In this document: in pieces, positions 1-8,764 of the stretch
Layout: every line of letters starts with the position of its first letter
How positions within the stretch are numbered: the first letter of the stretch is position 1
Assembly (NCBI GenBank): GCA_019693395.1
Contig: JAAMXP010005109.1
Span: forward strand, 1 to 13,413
Length of the DNA: 13,413 nt
Direction: 5' to 3'
Origin: Ettlia oleoabundans
Lineage: Eukaryota > Chlorophyta > Chlorophyceae > Chlamydomonadales
The notes under the pieces: model-generated
The model's input: only the letters and a program-made list of their open reading frames with translations
The model's database searches: none
Told to the model about the DNA's origin: nothing
Position numbers and translations under genes: made by a program

Positions 1-38
1 CCCCACACACCACCACCACCACACACACACACACACAA
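1..38. repeat. (CA)n / (CCA)n microsatellite
   Basis: The first 38 bases are almost only CA and CCA units, which read (TG)n/(TGG)n on the minus strand. The tract lies in the intron after the last visible exon (83-208) of the minus-strand kinase gene, so it is intronic. It is probably length-variable, and it coincides with the window edge. Confidence 0.9.
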
Positions 39-82
39 TGTTCCAATCAGATCCAAGCAAGAGATGTGCATAGGGCATGCAC

Positions 83-3000
83 CTTGGCAGTGAAGCCCCG
101 CGTGTCTTTGTCAGAGGCTGTCAGCAGCACGTTGCCACCCGTAAGGTCTCCATGTAGCACGTCATTGCGATGCAAGTATTGCAGCGCTGCTGCAATCTCT
201 TGCAGAGTCTGTAGCACAAGTGGCAAGAGTTGCAACAATGAGTTGCCTGGGTCAAAATTGATCCGATCCAACGTTAATATGGTGTTACACTGCCCTCCTT
301 CATGTAGCATGCAGAGCTGGCTTACCTGCAACACCGAAATTAAATTGGGCTGACCATACTGGCTTGACGGCTGCGTAAGGAAGGCGCCACGCTCAATCGC
401 AGTCAGCAAGGGTCCTCTGTTGCAAAACTCGCTCACCAGCCAGACCTCAGTCAAAACCTGCAGATTTTGAGGCACAAATAGGCTGGGACAAGCAACGATT
501 GATGCAATAGGTAAAGTGGCCCGGCGACCAACATCGCGCTGAACCTGCCTTTGAGCCCTCCTGGTTGCTGCACATGTGGTCCCTGCTGGCAATTGAGTTG
601 GTGGAGACCCGGTCTTCACATTCTTCCGCCTGCAAGGTGAGACTCAACCAATAATCTCATAATGTAGTATCAACAATAACACTATTACAAATAAAGGTTG
701 TGCCTAGAAGACCGACAGGACATTTCTGTTGGTTAATCGGTGGCTGACAGACATCACTTGCAGCGCACCGTCAAGGGGCGGAAAGCGTACTGGTAGGTGT
801 GCACAATGTTGGGATGGCTCAGGTTGGTGGACAAAACCGCTTCAAATATGCCGCTTTTGCCTGCAACATCAAGATAAGTTTTGAGTGAGCCATCCTTGGC
901 ATTTCTTAATTGCGCATGCAGCTGCTCAAATGCGCATGTCTGATACAAACCTGTTCCACAGATTTGACCAGAAAGCACATGTTTTCATCACCTGCTGCCA
1001 GCCCGTGGTCTCCATCTTCTAATGACTCCGATGTCTCAATCACCTTTACGGCCACAGTCGTGCCGTTCCAGCTGCCGCGGTATACCTGTGAGGCACGCCA
1101 AATGGGCAATGTTTGTAAAGCTCCATTTGGATGTGGAGGGACCACCAGGCAATGCCGGCAGCTGGTCAATTCACCTCTGTAAACTCACCCTGCCATATGC
1201 ACCGCGCCCAATGAGTGGTCCCAGTCGCACGTCTGTAAAAGCAGATGGCATGGCTTTTCGGAAGGTGGGCAAGGTTGATATGCTGCGTTCGCTGTCCAAG
1301 CTTGCCCGCCCGTTATGATATCCCATGGGTGCATGTCCAGACACTTCATTTGCTGCAGGCATGGTGAGCTTCGATGCCGACAAGGGTGCACAGGCTGCTC
1401 CGTCACTGGCAGAGCAGGACCCATCAACGGCCGCTGCAAGAGCTTTAACGGAACCCCCGGATGAGATGGACGCTGGCTGCTTTTGCCCATTCACGCGCAA
1501 GATGGCGAAGTAGTACCTGCAGCAGATGGAAGAATTTGCATTATATTGGTAGGTTAGCTTACAAGAAGGCATAGGAAGCGTGCAACTGATCGTGCCGATG
1601 AAACACCTAAAGGAATAACTGAAACAATGGGCAATCACTTATTGAAACAGCAACTAAAGGGACAATAAATGTGATCTGATCTCAGCAAAATGCAAGCAAC
1701 CCGTCACCCTTGAGCAAGAACACATGGTAGCCCTCTATGTCATAAAACAGCGCCGGACTTACTAATATGTTTGATACACTTTACATGCAACAAGTTTGAC
1801 AGATGCTGACGCTCACTTTGCGCTCGCTGCCGAGGCGTCCTCTTCCCCAGTTGTAACAGAAGCCACATTGGCAGGGATGCCAACGGACTGAGATTGGCCC
1901 CCCAGCTGCCCTGTTGCAGCTGGCCTGCAAAAAACCATGGCCACAAGTCAAGGCTCATGATCAGCTAGGAAGACGGATACAAATGTGGCAGCACCAGCAC
2001 AACAATGGAGTTGCGGAGGAAAGGCATACCTGAAATCTACTACCGCAAGACGCAAGTTCTGGCTACATGTGGCTTGCAAGCTCACAGTGGCTGTAAACGG
2101 CTCCCCCGCTCGTACAGCCTCCTACAAAAAGGGACCGCTAGACGCAGGGGCATCTGACAAGCGTGGCAATGCAGCACTAATCACATCATAGCTTGGCTAA
2201 GGCAAAAAGGCAAGGACCAGCATAACGTCGCAAACTACCAATGGCACAAGCTGTGCCATGAATCAGCAGTGAACCAGGACCGATTAACTGAGCTGAGCAA
2301 CACCTGAAAAGAGGCGGGGCCTAGGTTCGGTGCATGGAACAGGTCCCAGAAGCCCGTTGCCGCGGCTTCCTCACGTGACATGCCTGGAAACAAGGTGCAG
2401 TGGCAGGATCCAGCCGCAACACAACAATGAACGTCTGGCATGACCACACTGTTGACTGCGGCGATGCATACACCAAAAACAATATGCTTGTGCTGTGCTG
2501 AAAAGACAGAAGGGCAGCGAACGCGACCGCAGAGTGCTGACGCTGCAAGCAGCTATGCGCACTAATCAACTTACCTGAAGAGACTGTGAAGGCATCATTT
2601 GTGTAGAGCACCGACCATGTGGGAGTGCTGGCATCCACCAGCAGCACACCCTCCCTGCAAATGGTTGGGTCAAATGTGTACATGCTTGCGGGGGGTTGTG
2701 GTAATGGTGCTGGTGGCAGTTGTCTTTGGCTGTTGATGGTGTGGTTGGTAGTCCGCGGATCGTCAAACAGCGATTGCCAATCTGTTGTGCAGCCCAGATT
2801 GCAGCACCTGACCCTCATGCCGTGCCCTTACTGCGGTACACAACGAACTATTCACAAAATGTGCATATATTTCCACCTGGGACACTTGCACGGTATGGTG
2901 CGCACCTAAAGCAGTCAGCTGCGCGAGTGAGGCCCTGGTGGGGCCCTGCAGCGGTGGGTTGCCGCTCTGCTGGCGAGGACGTGGCCATGCTGGGTGCAGC

Positions 3001-4363
3001 ACTGCTGCGAAGGGACCCAAGTGGCGTGGGGTTGCCTTCACTAAGAGTCTGAGATCGCTGCACCAGCTTCTGAAGCATGGTTAGCTGCAATGGTGGGGGG
3101 TAATCAAGACCATAGGAGCATCAGTTGCGAAGATGAATAACCAGCAGCGGTTACAGGCAGCAGTTGCAGGCATGGCTATTATTACACGCTGGGCAACTGC
3201 GAGCAAGCATCCACGCTGTGCCGTAGAAGCAGCAACTACGTATACCCAACTTGCCTTGTCTTTTTCAATCTCCCTCACACACAGCTCCGCGAACTGGATC
3301 AGCATATTGTATTGTTCTGCCGTGAACTCGTGGTGCGGCTTGTTGTCAATCACACAGAGCTGCAGGCTCAGGCATGGGATCCATTGAAAAGAAGTGGCAG
3401 GGGCCTGTGCGCATATGGGGGCAGCTACTAACAGCAGCCAAAACTTGAGCACACACAGCGGGCTTTGCTGCCTTTCATGCAAGGTGCGAGTTGAGGCTGA
3501 CGCACCGTGCCGTAGCGGTAGCCGTTGGCAGAAGACACGAGGGGCGCGCCAGCATAGAATCGGATGTGAGGGTCGTTCACTACCAATGGGTTTTCGCGAA
3601 ACCTTTTGTCCTGAAGTGCATCTTCCACAATCTGCGCACATGACAGGTCAGGGTGGAGATATCGGCAGATGTCTCTGAATCATATACGGAGCAGCATGCG
3701 AAGCGACACGTGTGACCGTTAGTGCTGGATGGCAGATGTGGTGCAAGCATGATCTCATGCTCACCAGCACATACGGGCTGTCCGGCAACAGGGTCCACGC
3801 GCAGAAAGACTCTTCCCGGCCAGTCTGCATACAGGACCCCAGCCCCTGCACACTCTTGAACCATTGCCGCTCTGCAGGCAGGCAGGGCCAAAATGACACT
3901 TGTTAGCACCGTATGTTGGGCATGACAACAACAATAGCTTCATAGTATGCAAGCTGCTTGGCAGCATAAGTCTTATAGCCCCTGCAGCCAATGGAACCAG
4001 TGCCACTGTTACTCTGCTGTCTGACGAGCACCCATCTGAGTGCGCTGGCGCCGCCGCCACCCTCCCACGCCACCCACCTGCATCCACCAGCGACACCAGC
4101 GCGATCGGCACGTTGAAAACGCCGCACAAGAGGCGGGTGATCGCTTCGAACTGGCCTGCCCCCTGCTCACTGTCCAGCACTCCGAGTGCACGCAGCAAGG
4201 CCAAGCGCTCGACCTCATTAGCCGGGCGAGGGGCACCCTGGTACTTCCAGGCAGCACTTTCAATCGCTGGGCTTTGAACCGGGGGTTCCGAGGCCTGCGG
4301 TGCGATACAGGTGGCACACCCTCTCAGCGCTTTGAGCGCCCCGGGCAGGTCATGCTGGGCCAT
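83..4363 (-). CDS. GAF-PAS-protein kinase, 3' partial, 15 exons
   Basis: Probable sensory Ser/Thr (Raf/TKL-like) protein kinase. Model on the minus strand: exons 4363-4078, 3871-3765, 3631-3506, 3359-3255, 3084-2906, 2654-2575, 2383-2304, 2121-2030, 1924-1817, 1516-1189, 1085-992, 860-769, 629-549, 457-326 and 208-83. They total 2016 nt (672 codons), all phases close, and the gene runs out of the window in an intron. A GAF domain (about 49-208) starts [13 protein letters not shown] and includes [13 protein letters not shown] and [13 protein letters not shown] domain (about 265-355) includes [20 protein letters not shown] and FWDLF. A Ser/Ala/Gly-rich linker follows. The kinase domain shows GRGAYGRV (491-498), VAVK with Lys511, a candidate alphaC Glu535, [15 protein letters not shown] and the catalytic loop HGDLTGGN (649-656). 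DFG lies outside. HRD is replaced by HGD and the usual catalytic-loop Lys by Thr. Ligand and target are unknown. The start is uncertain: the frame stays open to an ATG at 4678, which would add 105 Arg-rich residues. The donors at 3254 and 548 are ambiguous between GC and GT sites. Confidence 0.88.
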
Positions 4364-4768
4364 AGTATTCAATGCGCGACGCGCACCTGAGCTGCCGCAG
4401 GGACAGCGGCCAGCTGTGGGGCCTCGGGCCCCTTGCTCAAGCAGCCGCCCAGGGCGTTGCCGTTGCACGGAACCTAAAAACTTGGTCTGCACTCGCTGTG
4501 GATGGACGCCTGGTCTATAGCGGGCGACGGGGCTGCGGAACCCGTAGCCCAGCCGGGGTGTCGTTATGTAGATCCCACCTCGCAGCTCAGCTGAAATGCC
4601 GGTGCGCAACAATCGAGGGGTTAATAGCTCCGTCCTGCACTTTGGCTCATATTCCAGGTGGAAGGCACGGCCATACATGCCGTCGAGCCGTCATGACGGC
4701 AGGCGCATACGTTTCTTATTCATTGTGCCGACAAAAAGCTTCCTGGGCCCTGGCTGAACCGGCTTCAC
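4364..4768. promoter_or_regulatory. Divergent intergenic region, putative bidirectional promoter
   Basis: This 405-bp gap separates the chosen start codons of the kinase (leftward) and the PGP phosphatase (rightward). It should hold both promoters and 5' UTRs. No clear TATA box was seen. GC-rich open frames run through it on both strands (minus to 4678, plus 4372-4977), but neither shows a recognised domain. If the kinase starts at 4678, the intergenic gap shrinks to about 90 bp. Confidence 0.5.
4687..4700. promoter_or_regulatory. Perfect 14-bp palindrome GCCGTCATGACGGC
   Basis: GCCGTCATGACGGC equals its own reverse complement. It contains two inverted TGACG half-sites (CGTCA/TGACG), the core recognised by many plant bZIP factors. 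It lies 69 bp upstream of the phosphatase ATG, within the shared divergent region. The palindrome is seen directly; its role as a binding site is inference. Confidence 0.4.
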
Positions 4769-6423
4769 ATGTTACGGGGGATATCTTCCGCTGCAAACCT
4801 TCACGTGCCGGTTCCTACACGATCGGTACAAGTACAAGCAAAGCGGATAAGGGTTGTGGTGCTGGGAATGGTGGCAGAGCCTGCCAAGATGGTACGCCGG
4901 GTTCCTCAACCGCCTGCTGCCGCCGCCTGCTGCTGCCATGCAGTTTGCACGACTCCAGGAACCGAAAAATCGCATGACTCACTTGTTTATTTTGTATCGC
5001 AGGATCGGACCAAGTTGATGCAGCGGCTAGGTCAGAGCTTTAACTCAGCAGGCATTGCGCTGTTTGCACGGGTGGCGCTGGTGCGCAGTTAGCTGCCCTG
5101 GTCAGTTGCTGCTATGCACAGCTGCTGCCATAGACACCCCTGCATTTGGTGCCTCAGCGGGCTGTAGGTGAAGAGCGCACGCTTGCAGTTGTGCTTTGTC
5201 ATGGCTGCTTTCACCACTCAATGTTGCGCAACTCTTACATGGCAAATGGTCGCATGTTCATGCTCGTGTCCATCCAGGCTGATCGCCCGCTGGCGTTGCC
5301 CCACCTGTCCGTGCCCGACATTCGCTGGGTCAACTGGGCAGCCCTTCGCGCTGCTGGCTTCCAAGGTTGCGTGTTTGACAAGGACAATACATTGACAGGC
5401 AAGCGCAGGCCTTGAGCACACCCATTGTCTTGCGTGCAATGTGGAAAGGTGTGCACAGTTTCGGTATCAGTTTACAGCCAGTTGCTTTGACATGTGCAGA
5501 GCCATATCAATTGGAGCTTCACCCGCATGTGCGGGACAGTCTGGCAGAGTGTCAGCGCGTGTTTGATGGACGACTGGTGCTTTACAGTAATTCGGCAGGG
5601 TTGCAGCAATACGATCCAAATGGTGCGAAGCTGTACAGGGCCGCCGTGACATATGCCTGTTACTCAGTTGGTCATGAAACGCTGCCTGCTATTACATCAC
5701 TATTCTCTGTTCACGCCCAAGTTTTTAGGGGTCGTAGTAAGAGAGTCAGGGAGCATCTGCATGCCATGGCTGCCCTTATGCAGGCATAGAGGCGGAGGCG
5801 TTGGAGGGTGCCCTAGGTATTCCTGTACTGCGGCATCGAGAGAAAAAGCCCTCTGGCGGTAGAGAGGACATGGAGCGGCACTTCGGGTGATTGGTTCTCG
5901 CAACGTTTCACCTGCTGCTTTGAAAACTTAGATCCAACCACACCTCCCAGCTACTGCAACGTATGTAACGCGTGATCTGTCAGGGGTGGTTGCAACATTG
6001 ATGTGATGCACATAATCTGCATGCTGTCATCCTTATGTCGTGCAGGTGCAGTTCACAGCAGCTGATCATGGTCGGGGACAGGTATCTCACAGACGTAGTG
6101 TTTGGTAACCGTAACTACATGTTTACCATACGGCCAGCGCCCTTCACGTCACAAGGGGAGCCTAAGGCAGTGCTGCTGGTGAGGCTGGAGCATGAAGCAG
6201 AATGCAAAGCAACTGCAACCACTTGGCTTGCGAGTGTCTCGGTCTCCCAATGAATATGATGGGAGCTTATAAGGTGCCCTTGATGTTCATGCAGGCAAGA
6301 TCAATAGAAGAGGCCTGTGTTAGCAGGTGGCAACGTGCAGGCGTGCAGCCACCCTCGCACGGGCTGATCTCCGGTGCAGCAGCAATGACCGCATTCCTTC
6401 GGCATCCTGATGACTGGCACTGA
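4769..6423 (+). CDS. HAD-family phosphatidylglycerophosphate phosphatase, GEP4/PGPP1-like
   Basis: Probably dephosphorylates phosphatidylglycerophosphate to phosphatidylglycerol in chloroplasts or mitochondria, the role known for yeast GEP4 and Arabidopsis PGPP1. Model: exons 4769-4891, 5003-5080, 5278-5398, 5500-5622, 5784-5886, 6046-6178 and 6295-6423; 810 nt, 269 aa, all phases closing. HAD motif I is FDKDNTLT (Asp101, Asp103). Motif II lies in VLYSNSAG (Ser137). The motif III Lys is in HREKKPSG (169-170). Motif IV is VGDRYLTD (193-199). The family-typical stretches LALPHLSVPDIRWVNW and AEALEGALGIPVLRHR are present, and joining exons 5 and 6 gives HFG|CSSQQLIMVGDR. The N terminus (MLRGISSAANLHVPVPTRS..., Ser/Arg-rich, no acidic residues early on) could be a transit peptide; which organelle is not clear. 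Exon 1 and its donor at 4892 are the weakest part. The intron at 5399 must use a GC donor, because the frame meets a stop at 5415 with no GT before it. A candidate UGUAA signal follows 10 bases after the stop. Confidence 0.9.
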
Positions 6424-6432
6424 TGAGACCTT

Positions 6433-6437
6433 TGTAA
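6433..6437 (+). terminator. UGUAA-type polyadenylation signal, phosphatase gene
   Basis: TGTAA lies 10 bases after the phosphatase stop codon. UGUAA is the common polyadenylation signal of many chlorophyte green algae. So short a 3' UTR would be unusual, so the real signal could lie further on. Confidence 0.4.
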
Positions 6438-6527
6438 ACTTATGCTGGGAACACTGTGTACTGCCGCCAGGCTAGGATTACAGGACCGTGATGGGGAAAT
6501 AGTGGCAATGTGACATGGCGCAAGGAT

Positions 6528-6566
6528 GGGCAGAATGGAGACGCTTGGGCAGTAATGGAGACGCAG
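6528..6566. repeat. Imperfect tandem duplication, about 20 bp x 2
   Basis: GGGCAGAATGGAGACGCTT (6528-6546) is followed at once by GGGCAGTAATGGAGACGCAG (6547-6566). It lies between the convergent phosphatase and DPY-30 genes, so it is probably non-coding. No function is suggested. Confidence 0.75.
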
Positions 6567-6568
6567 GC

Positions 6569-6573
6569 TTACA
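6569..6573 (-). terminator. UGUAA-type polyadenylation signal, DPY-30 gene
   Basis: On the minus strand this reads TGTAA, 107 bases beyond the DPY-30 stop codon. The position suits a green-algal UGUAA signal. With the signal at 6433 it would leave the two convergent 3' ends about 100 bp apart. Confidence 0.5.
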
Positions 6574-6680
6574 ATGGAAATGCCCAGTTACCGCAGTCAT
6601 AGACACACGGGGGAAAAGCTTGCAACTGCTTTGAATGAGAGGTTGGGGGTCGGAACTGGCTTTGGTTTTCTGCCTCCGGG

Positions 6681-7214
6681 TTAGGCTGTTTTCTGCTGCT
6701 TGCGAGGGTTATGCTGCTGGAGGTATGCGCTGAGAAACTCAACTGGATCTGCGGGCCGCTTGCGGTTCAGCTCCATCATGCCTTGCATCAAAATGGGCAC
6801 CACTGCAGCAGAGCAATCCACAATTGATAAAAATTGGCAACGTTCACATCTGTTACTTGGAACACGTCCAGAGGCATTCCCATAGCTTCGGCGGAACAGG
6901 CACAAAGCGAGCACTGTTCTACCTTACCGGCATGGCACTTCCAGCCATTTGCACTTGCAGATAACTTGACAGCACACCATACCTGTCTGCTCCAGGTAGG
7001 CACGGACAGGAAGCCGTGGCTCTGCTTGCGGCGCTGCAGTCGGTGAGGCGCCTTGAGCAGGGACTTGCGGTGCACCGGCGGCATCCGCAGCTGGGCCGGC
7101 CGTTGCTCCGCCCGGTCCTCCTGCCGGGGTAATCGCTCCTTCCTGCGCTGTCGATGGCGCCTCTTGGGTAGCTGGGTGCTGCCCGGCTGCAGGCTCTTGT
7201 TTCAGAGTCGACAT
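6681..7214 (-). CDS. DPY-30 motif protein (COMPASS or cilia scaffold type)
   Basis: Small DPY-30 protein. In other eukaryotes DPY-30 is a core subunit of COMPASS/MLL histone H3K4 methyltransferase complexes. The same motif forms dimerisation-docking platforms in ciliary radial-spoke proteins, so the role depends on whether this alga makes flagella. Model: exon 1 is 7214-6983 and exon 2 is 6802-6681 (354 nt, 117 aa), separated by a 180-bp GT-AG intron (donor GTATGG, acceptor GCAG). Residues 1-68 are Ala/Pro/Gly/Gln-rich and look disordered. Residues 69-110 carry the DPY-30 helices, PVRAYLEQT|VVPILMQGMMEL then RPADPVEFLSAYL; the splice junction restores the conserved T-VVPIL. The tail is basic (RKQQKTA). 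The exposed domain and small size favour the chromatin-type subunit over a long RSP2-like protein. It is convergent with the phosphatase and divergent from the unidentified gene at 7334. Confidence 0.93.
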
Positions 7215-7255
7215 AGAGCAGTGTTTGTTGTCTGCAAAAAAAGATCTTTTATTGA

Positions 7256-7263
7256 AGACGTCT
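7256..7263. promoter_or_regulatory. C-box-like palindrome AGACGTCT
   Basis: This perfect 8-bp palindrome contains GACGTC, the C-box/CRE core of bZIP factors. It lies 42 bp upstream of the DPY-30 ATG, in the 119-bp gap shared with the divergent ATG at 7334. An 8-bp palindrome can arise by chance, so its role is tentative. Confidence 0.3.
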
Positions 7264-7333
7264 GGGTTCGGAAATTTGCAGAAATTCACGAGATGCCGCG
7301 TACTTGCGCAGTACAGAGTTGAACCCTGCTTTG

Positions 7334-8764
7334 ATGTGTGCAAGTGGCTGCAGACCGCGCCTGTCGCGTCCTACTCAGTACGCGGGCGTTCCCGCCAGCT
7401 GCGTGCTGGGTGCCAAGCCGCCTGAGAAATACAACCATCGGCAGGTATGCGTCTTTTTGCCGTGAGATGCTCTCAATGTACCTCGCCGCCGCAACATTTG
7501 GGGCCATCAGAATGGTTGCAGAGGCCACGCCTTGCAGCAGGTCAGATGACGCTGCCGCTGCCGCTGTGGCAGGTGCCATGTTGTTGGCTGTTACGCACGA
7601 TGTTGTTGGCTGTTAGGCACGAGTGTCGTCTGCAAGTTATCAACCTCTAATCCAGCAGGCAGTGTTCCGGCTGCAGGCTTTTGTTGCTGGTAGATGTCCA
7701 ATCTTTGAGGCCCGCCCTGATGGGGGGGTTTCTTCAGCTGCCAAGCGTCCATTGTTGCATGGGAGCTGGTTACCGCTCGGGCTTAGGTGGCGCTCGTTAT
7801 TTGCCCGAGCAGACTGTTAGGATAAGCTGCACCGGGGACGGACCATACGCGGCAACTGCCTTTGCACAACAGAGCGGTTGTGTGCAACGTCAGTTCATTC
7901 CGGCGGGGCGACCCACGGTCATATGCCTAGATGGCTGCAGAACCCACTTTGTCGGCTGCGTGTCAGATGCTAATGAAGCCCACATTATTGACCGGTTGCT
8001 AGAGAGGCGTGTTGTGACCAACATGCGCTGCGGCTTTTACCTTCCTTGCAGCGCATCTGGCTGGAAGGCGTCAATGCATGCTTCAAGCACTGCACCTATG
8101 TGGTTTTCACATTCTTATGGCGTTGTACGTAGCCCTGACCAAATTGTGGGCCCGCAGCCAGGCATGTGCTTCGTGGCATTTGTGAATCAGCAGGTGGTGG
8201 CTCAAGGAGCTGCTGGACAGCTTTAATGACACCTGCTGTGGACGCTGGGAAATGCTCAAGGTGGACCCTCAGTGGTTCTCCGCCACAGTTACCCGCAGCT
8301 CACACATGCTACGACGCTGGCGCACCGGCTTTCCCCACCGCTCTTTGTACTTTGATGTCAAGGTGGACATGCCGGCAGACCCTTTGGACATCCTTCAGCT
8401 CGTAGAAGCCAGTAGACTGCCAGTCACTGTCGTCACTGCCAGACATATTGACCGCAAGCGAGACGTGTTCAGTAAGATGCTGGCAGTGTTTGGGCAACTT
8501 GCAGAACGCCGCCTCAGCATGGTGCCCCCTGTAAGCACCTAGCCATCGACCCATTGCAGCATGAGCGCATTAGAAAGGCATTACTGGCCACGACTTTCAT
8601 GACATCTATAGGCAGTACATGTTTTATGGTTCGATTGGGTACCCAATGCATCACTCTGGCATGTTGGATGCTGCCCTTCTCATCTGGAACCATCAAAATT
8701 GCTGCACTGCAGCCCTAGCCTGCCTGTGGCACAATCAAATTGCATATTACATCATGCGGGTTGA
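7334..8764 (+). CDS. Unidentified multi-exon protein (tentative model)
   Basis: I do not recognise this protein. Tentative exons are 7334-7444, 7659-7786, 7941-8099, 8194-8530 and 8612-8764 (888 nt, 295 aa); all phases close and introns are 81-214 bp. The best-supported exon is 8194-8530, a 112-codon open stretch between CAGCAG and the donor GTAAGC. It encodes WWLKELLDSFNDTCCGRW, then LYFDVKVDMPADPLDILQLV and LPVTVVTARHIDRKRDVF. Leu- and Val-rich runs hint at a repeat fold, perhaps LRR-like, but no repeat register could be confirmed. Weak points: exon 3 may instead begin at 8051 after a strong pyrimidine-rich acceptor; the last exon could use the acceptor ending at 8615, which opens a different frame; and exon 1 rests only on an ATG and a good CAG|GTATGC donor. 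A plus-strand TGTAA at 9094 agrees with a gene in this orientation. No transit peptide or membrane segment was seen. A decayed gene is possible. Confidence 0.35.
7578..7621. repeat. 22-bp tandem duplication
   Basis: Two adjacent 22-bp copies beginning ATGTTGTTGGCTGTTA (7578-7599 and 7600-7621) differ at one base (ACGCACG versus AGGCACG). They fall in the first intron of the tentative gene at 7334-8764. The near-identity suggests a recent duplication. Confidence 0.85.

Noticed and set aside
2321..2818. 165-codon minus-strand frame read as one exon
   Set aside because: Only 2654-2575 codes for PAS sequence. The rest is intron on both sides, shown by the GTAAGT donor at 2574 and the TTTGCAG acceptor before EGVLLVD.
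1985..3052. Plus-strand open frames opposite the kinase gene
   Set aside because: They are shadows of a kinase gene whose minus-strand exons show clear GAF, PAS and kinase motifs.
4372..4977. 201-codon plus-strand open frame across the divergent region
   Set aside because: It has no recognised domain, overlaps phosphatase exon 1 in a different frame, and its GC-rich composition makes long chance frames likely.
7286..7579. Minus-strand 97-codon frame starting MAPATAAAAASS
   Set aside because: The Ala-rich start mirrors a GCC-rich repeat, no motif is recognised, and it overlaps exon 1 of the plus-strand model. A TGTAA supports plus-strand transcription here, though the choice is not certain.
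7681..8226. 181-codon plus-strand open frame
   Set aside because: It runs through likely intron sequence, including pyrimidine-rich acceptors. The spliced model uses only part of it.
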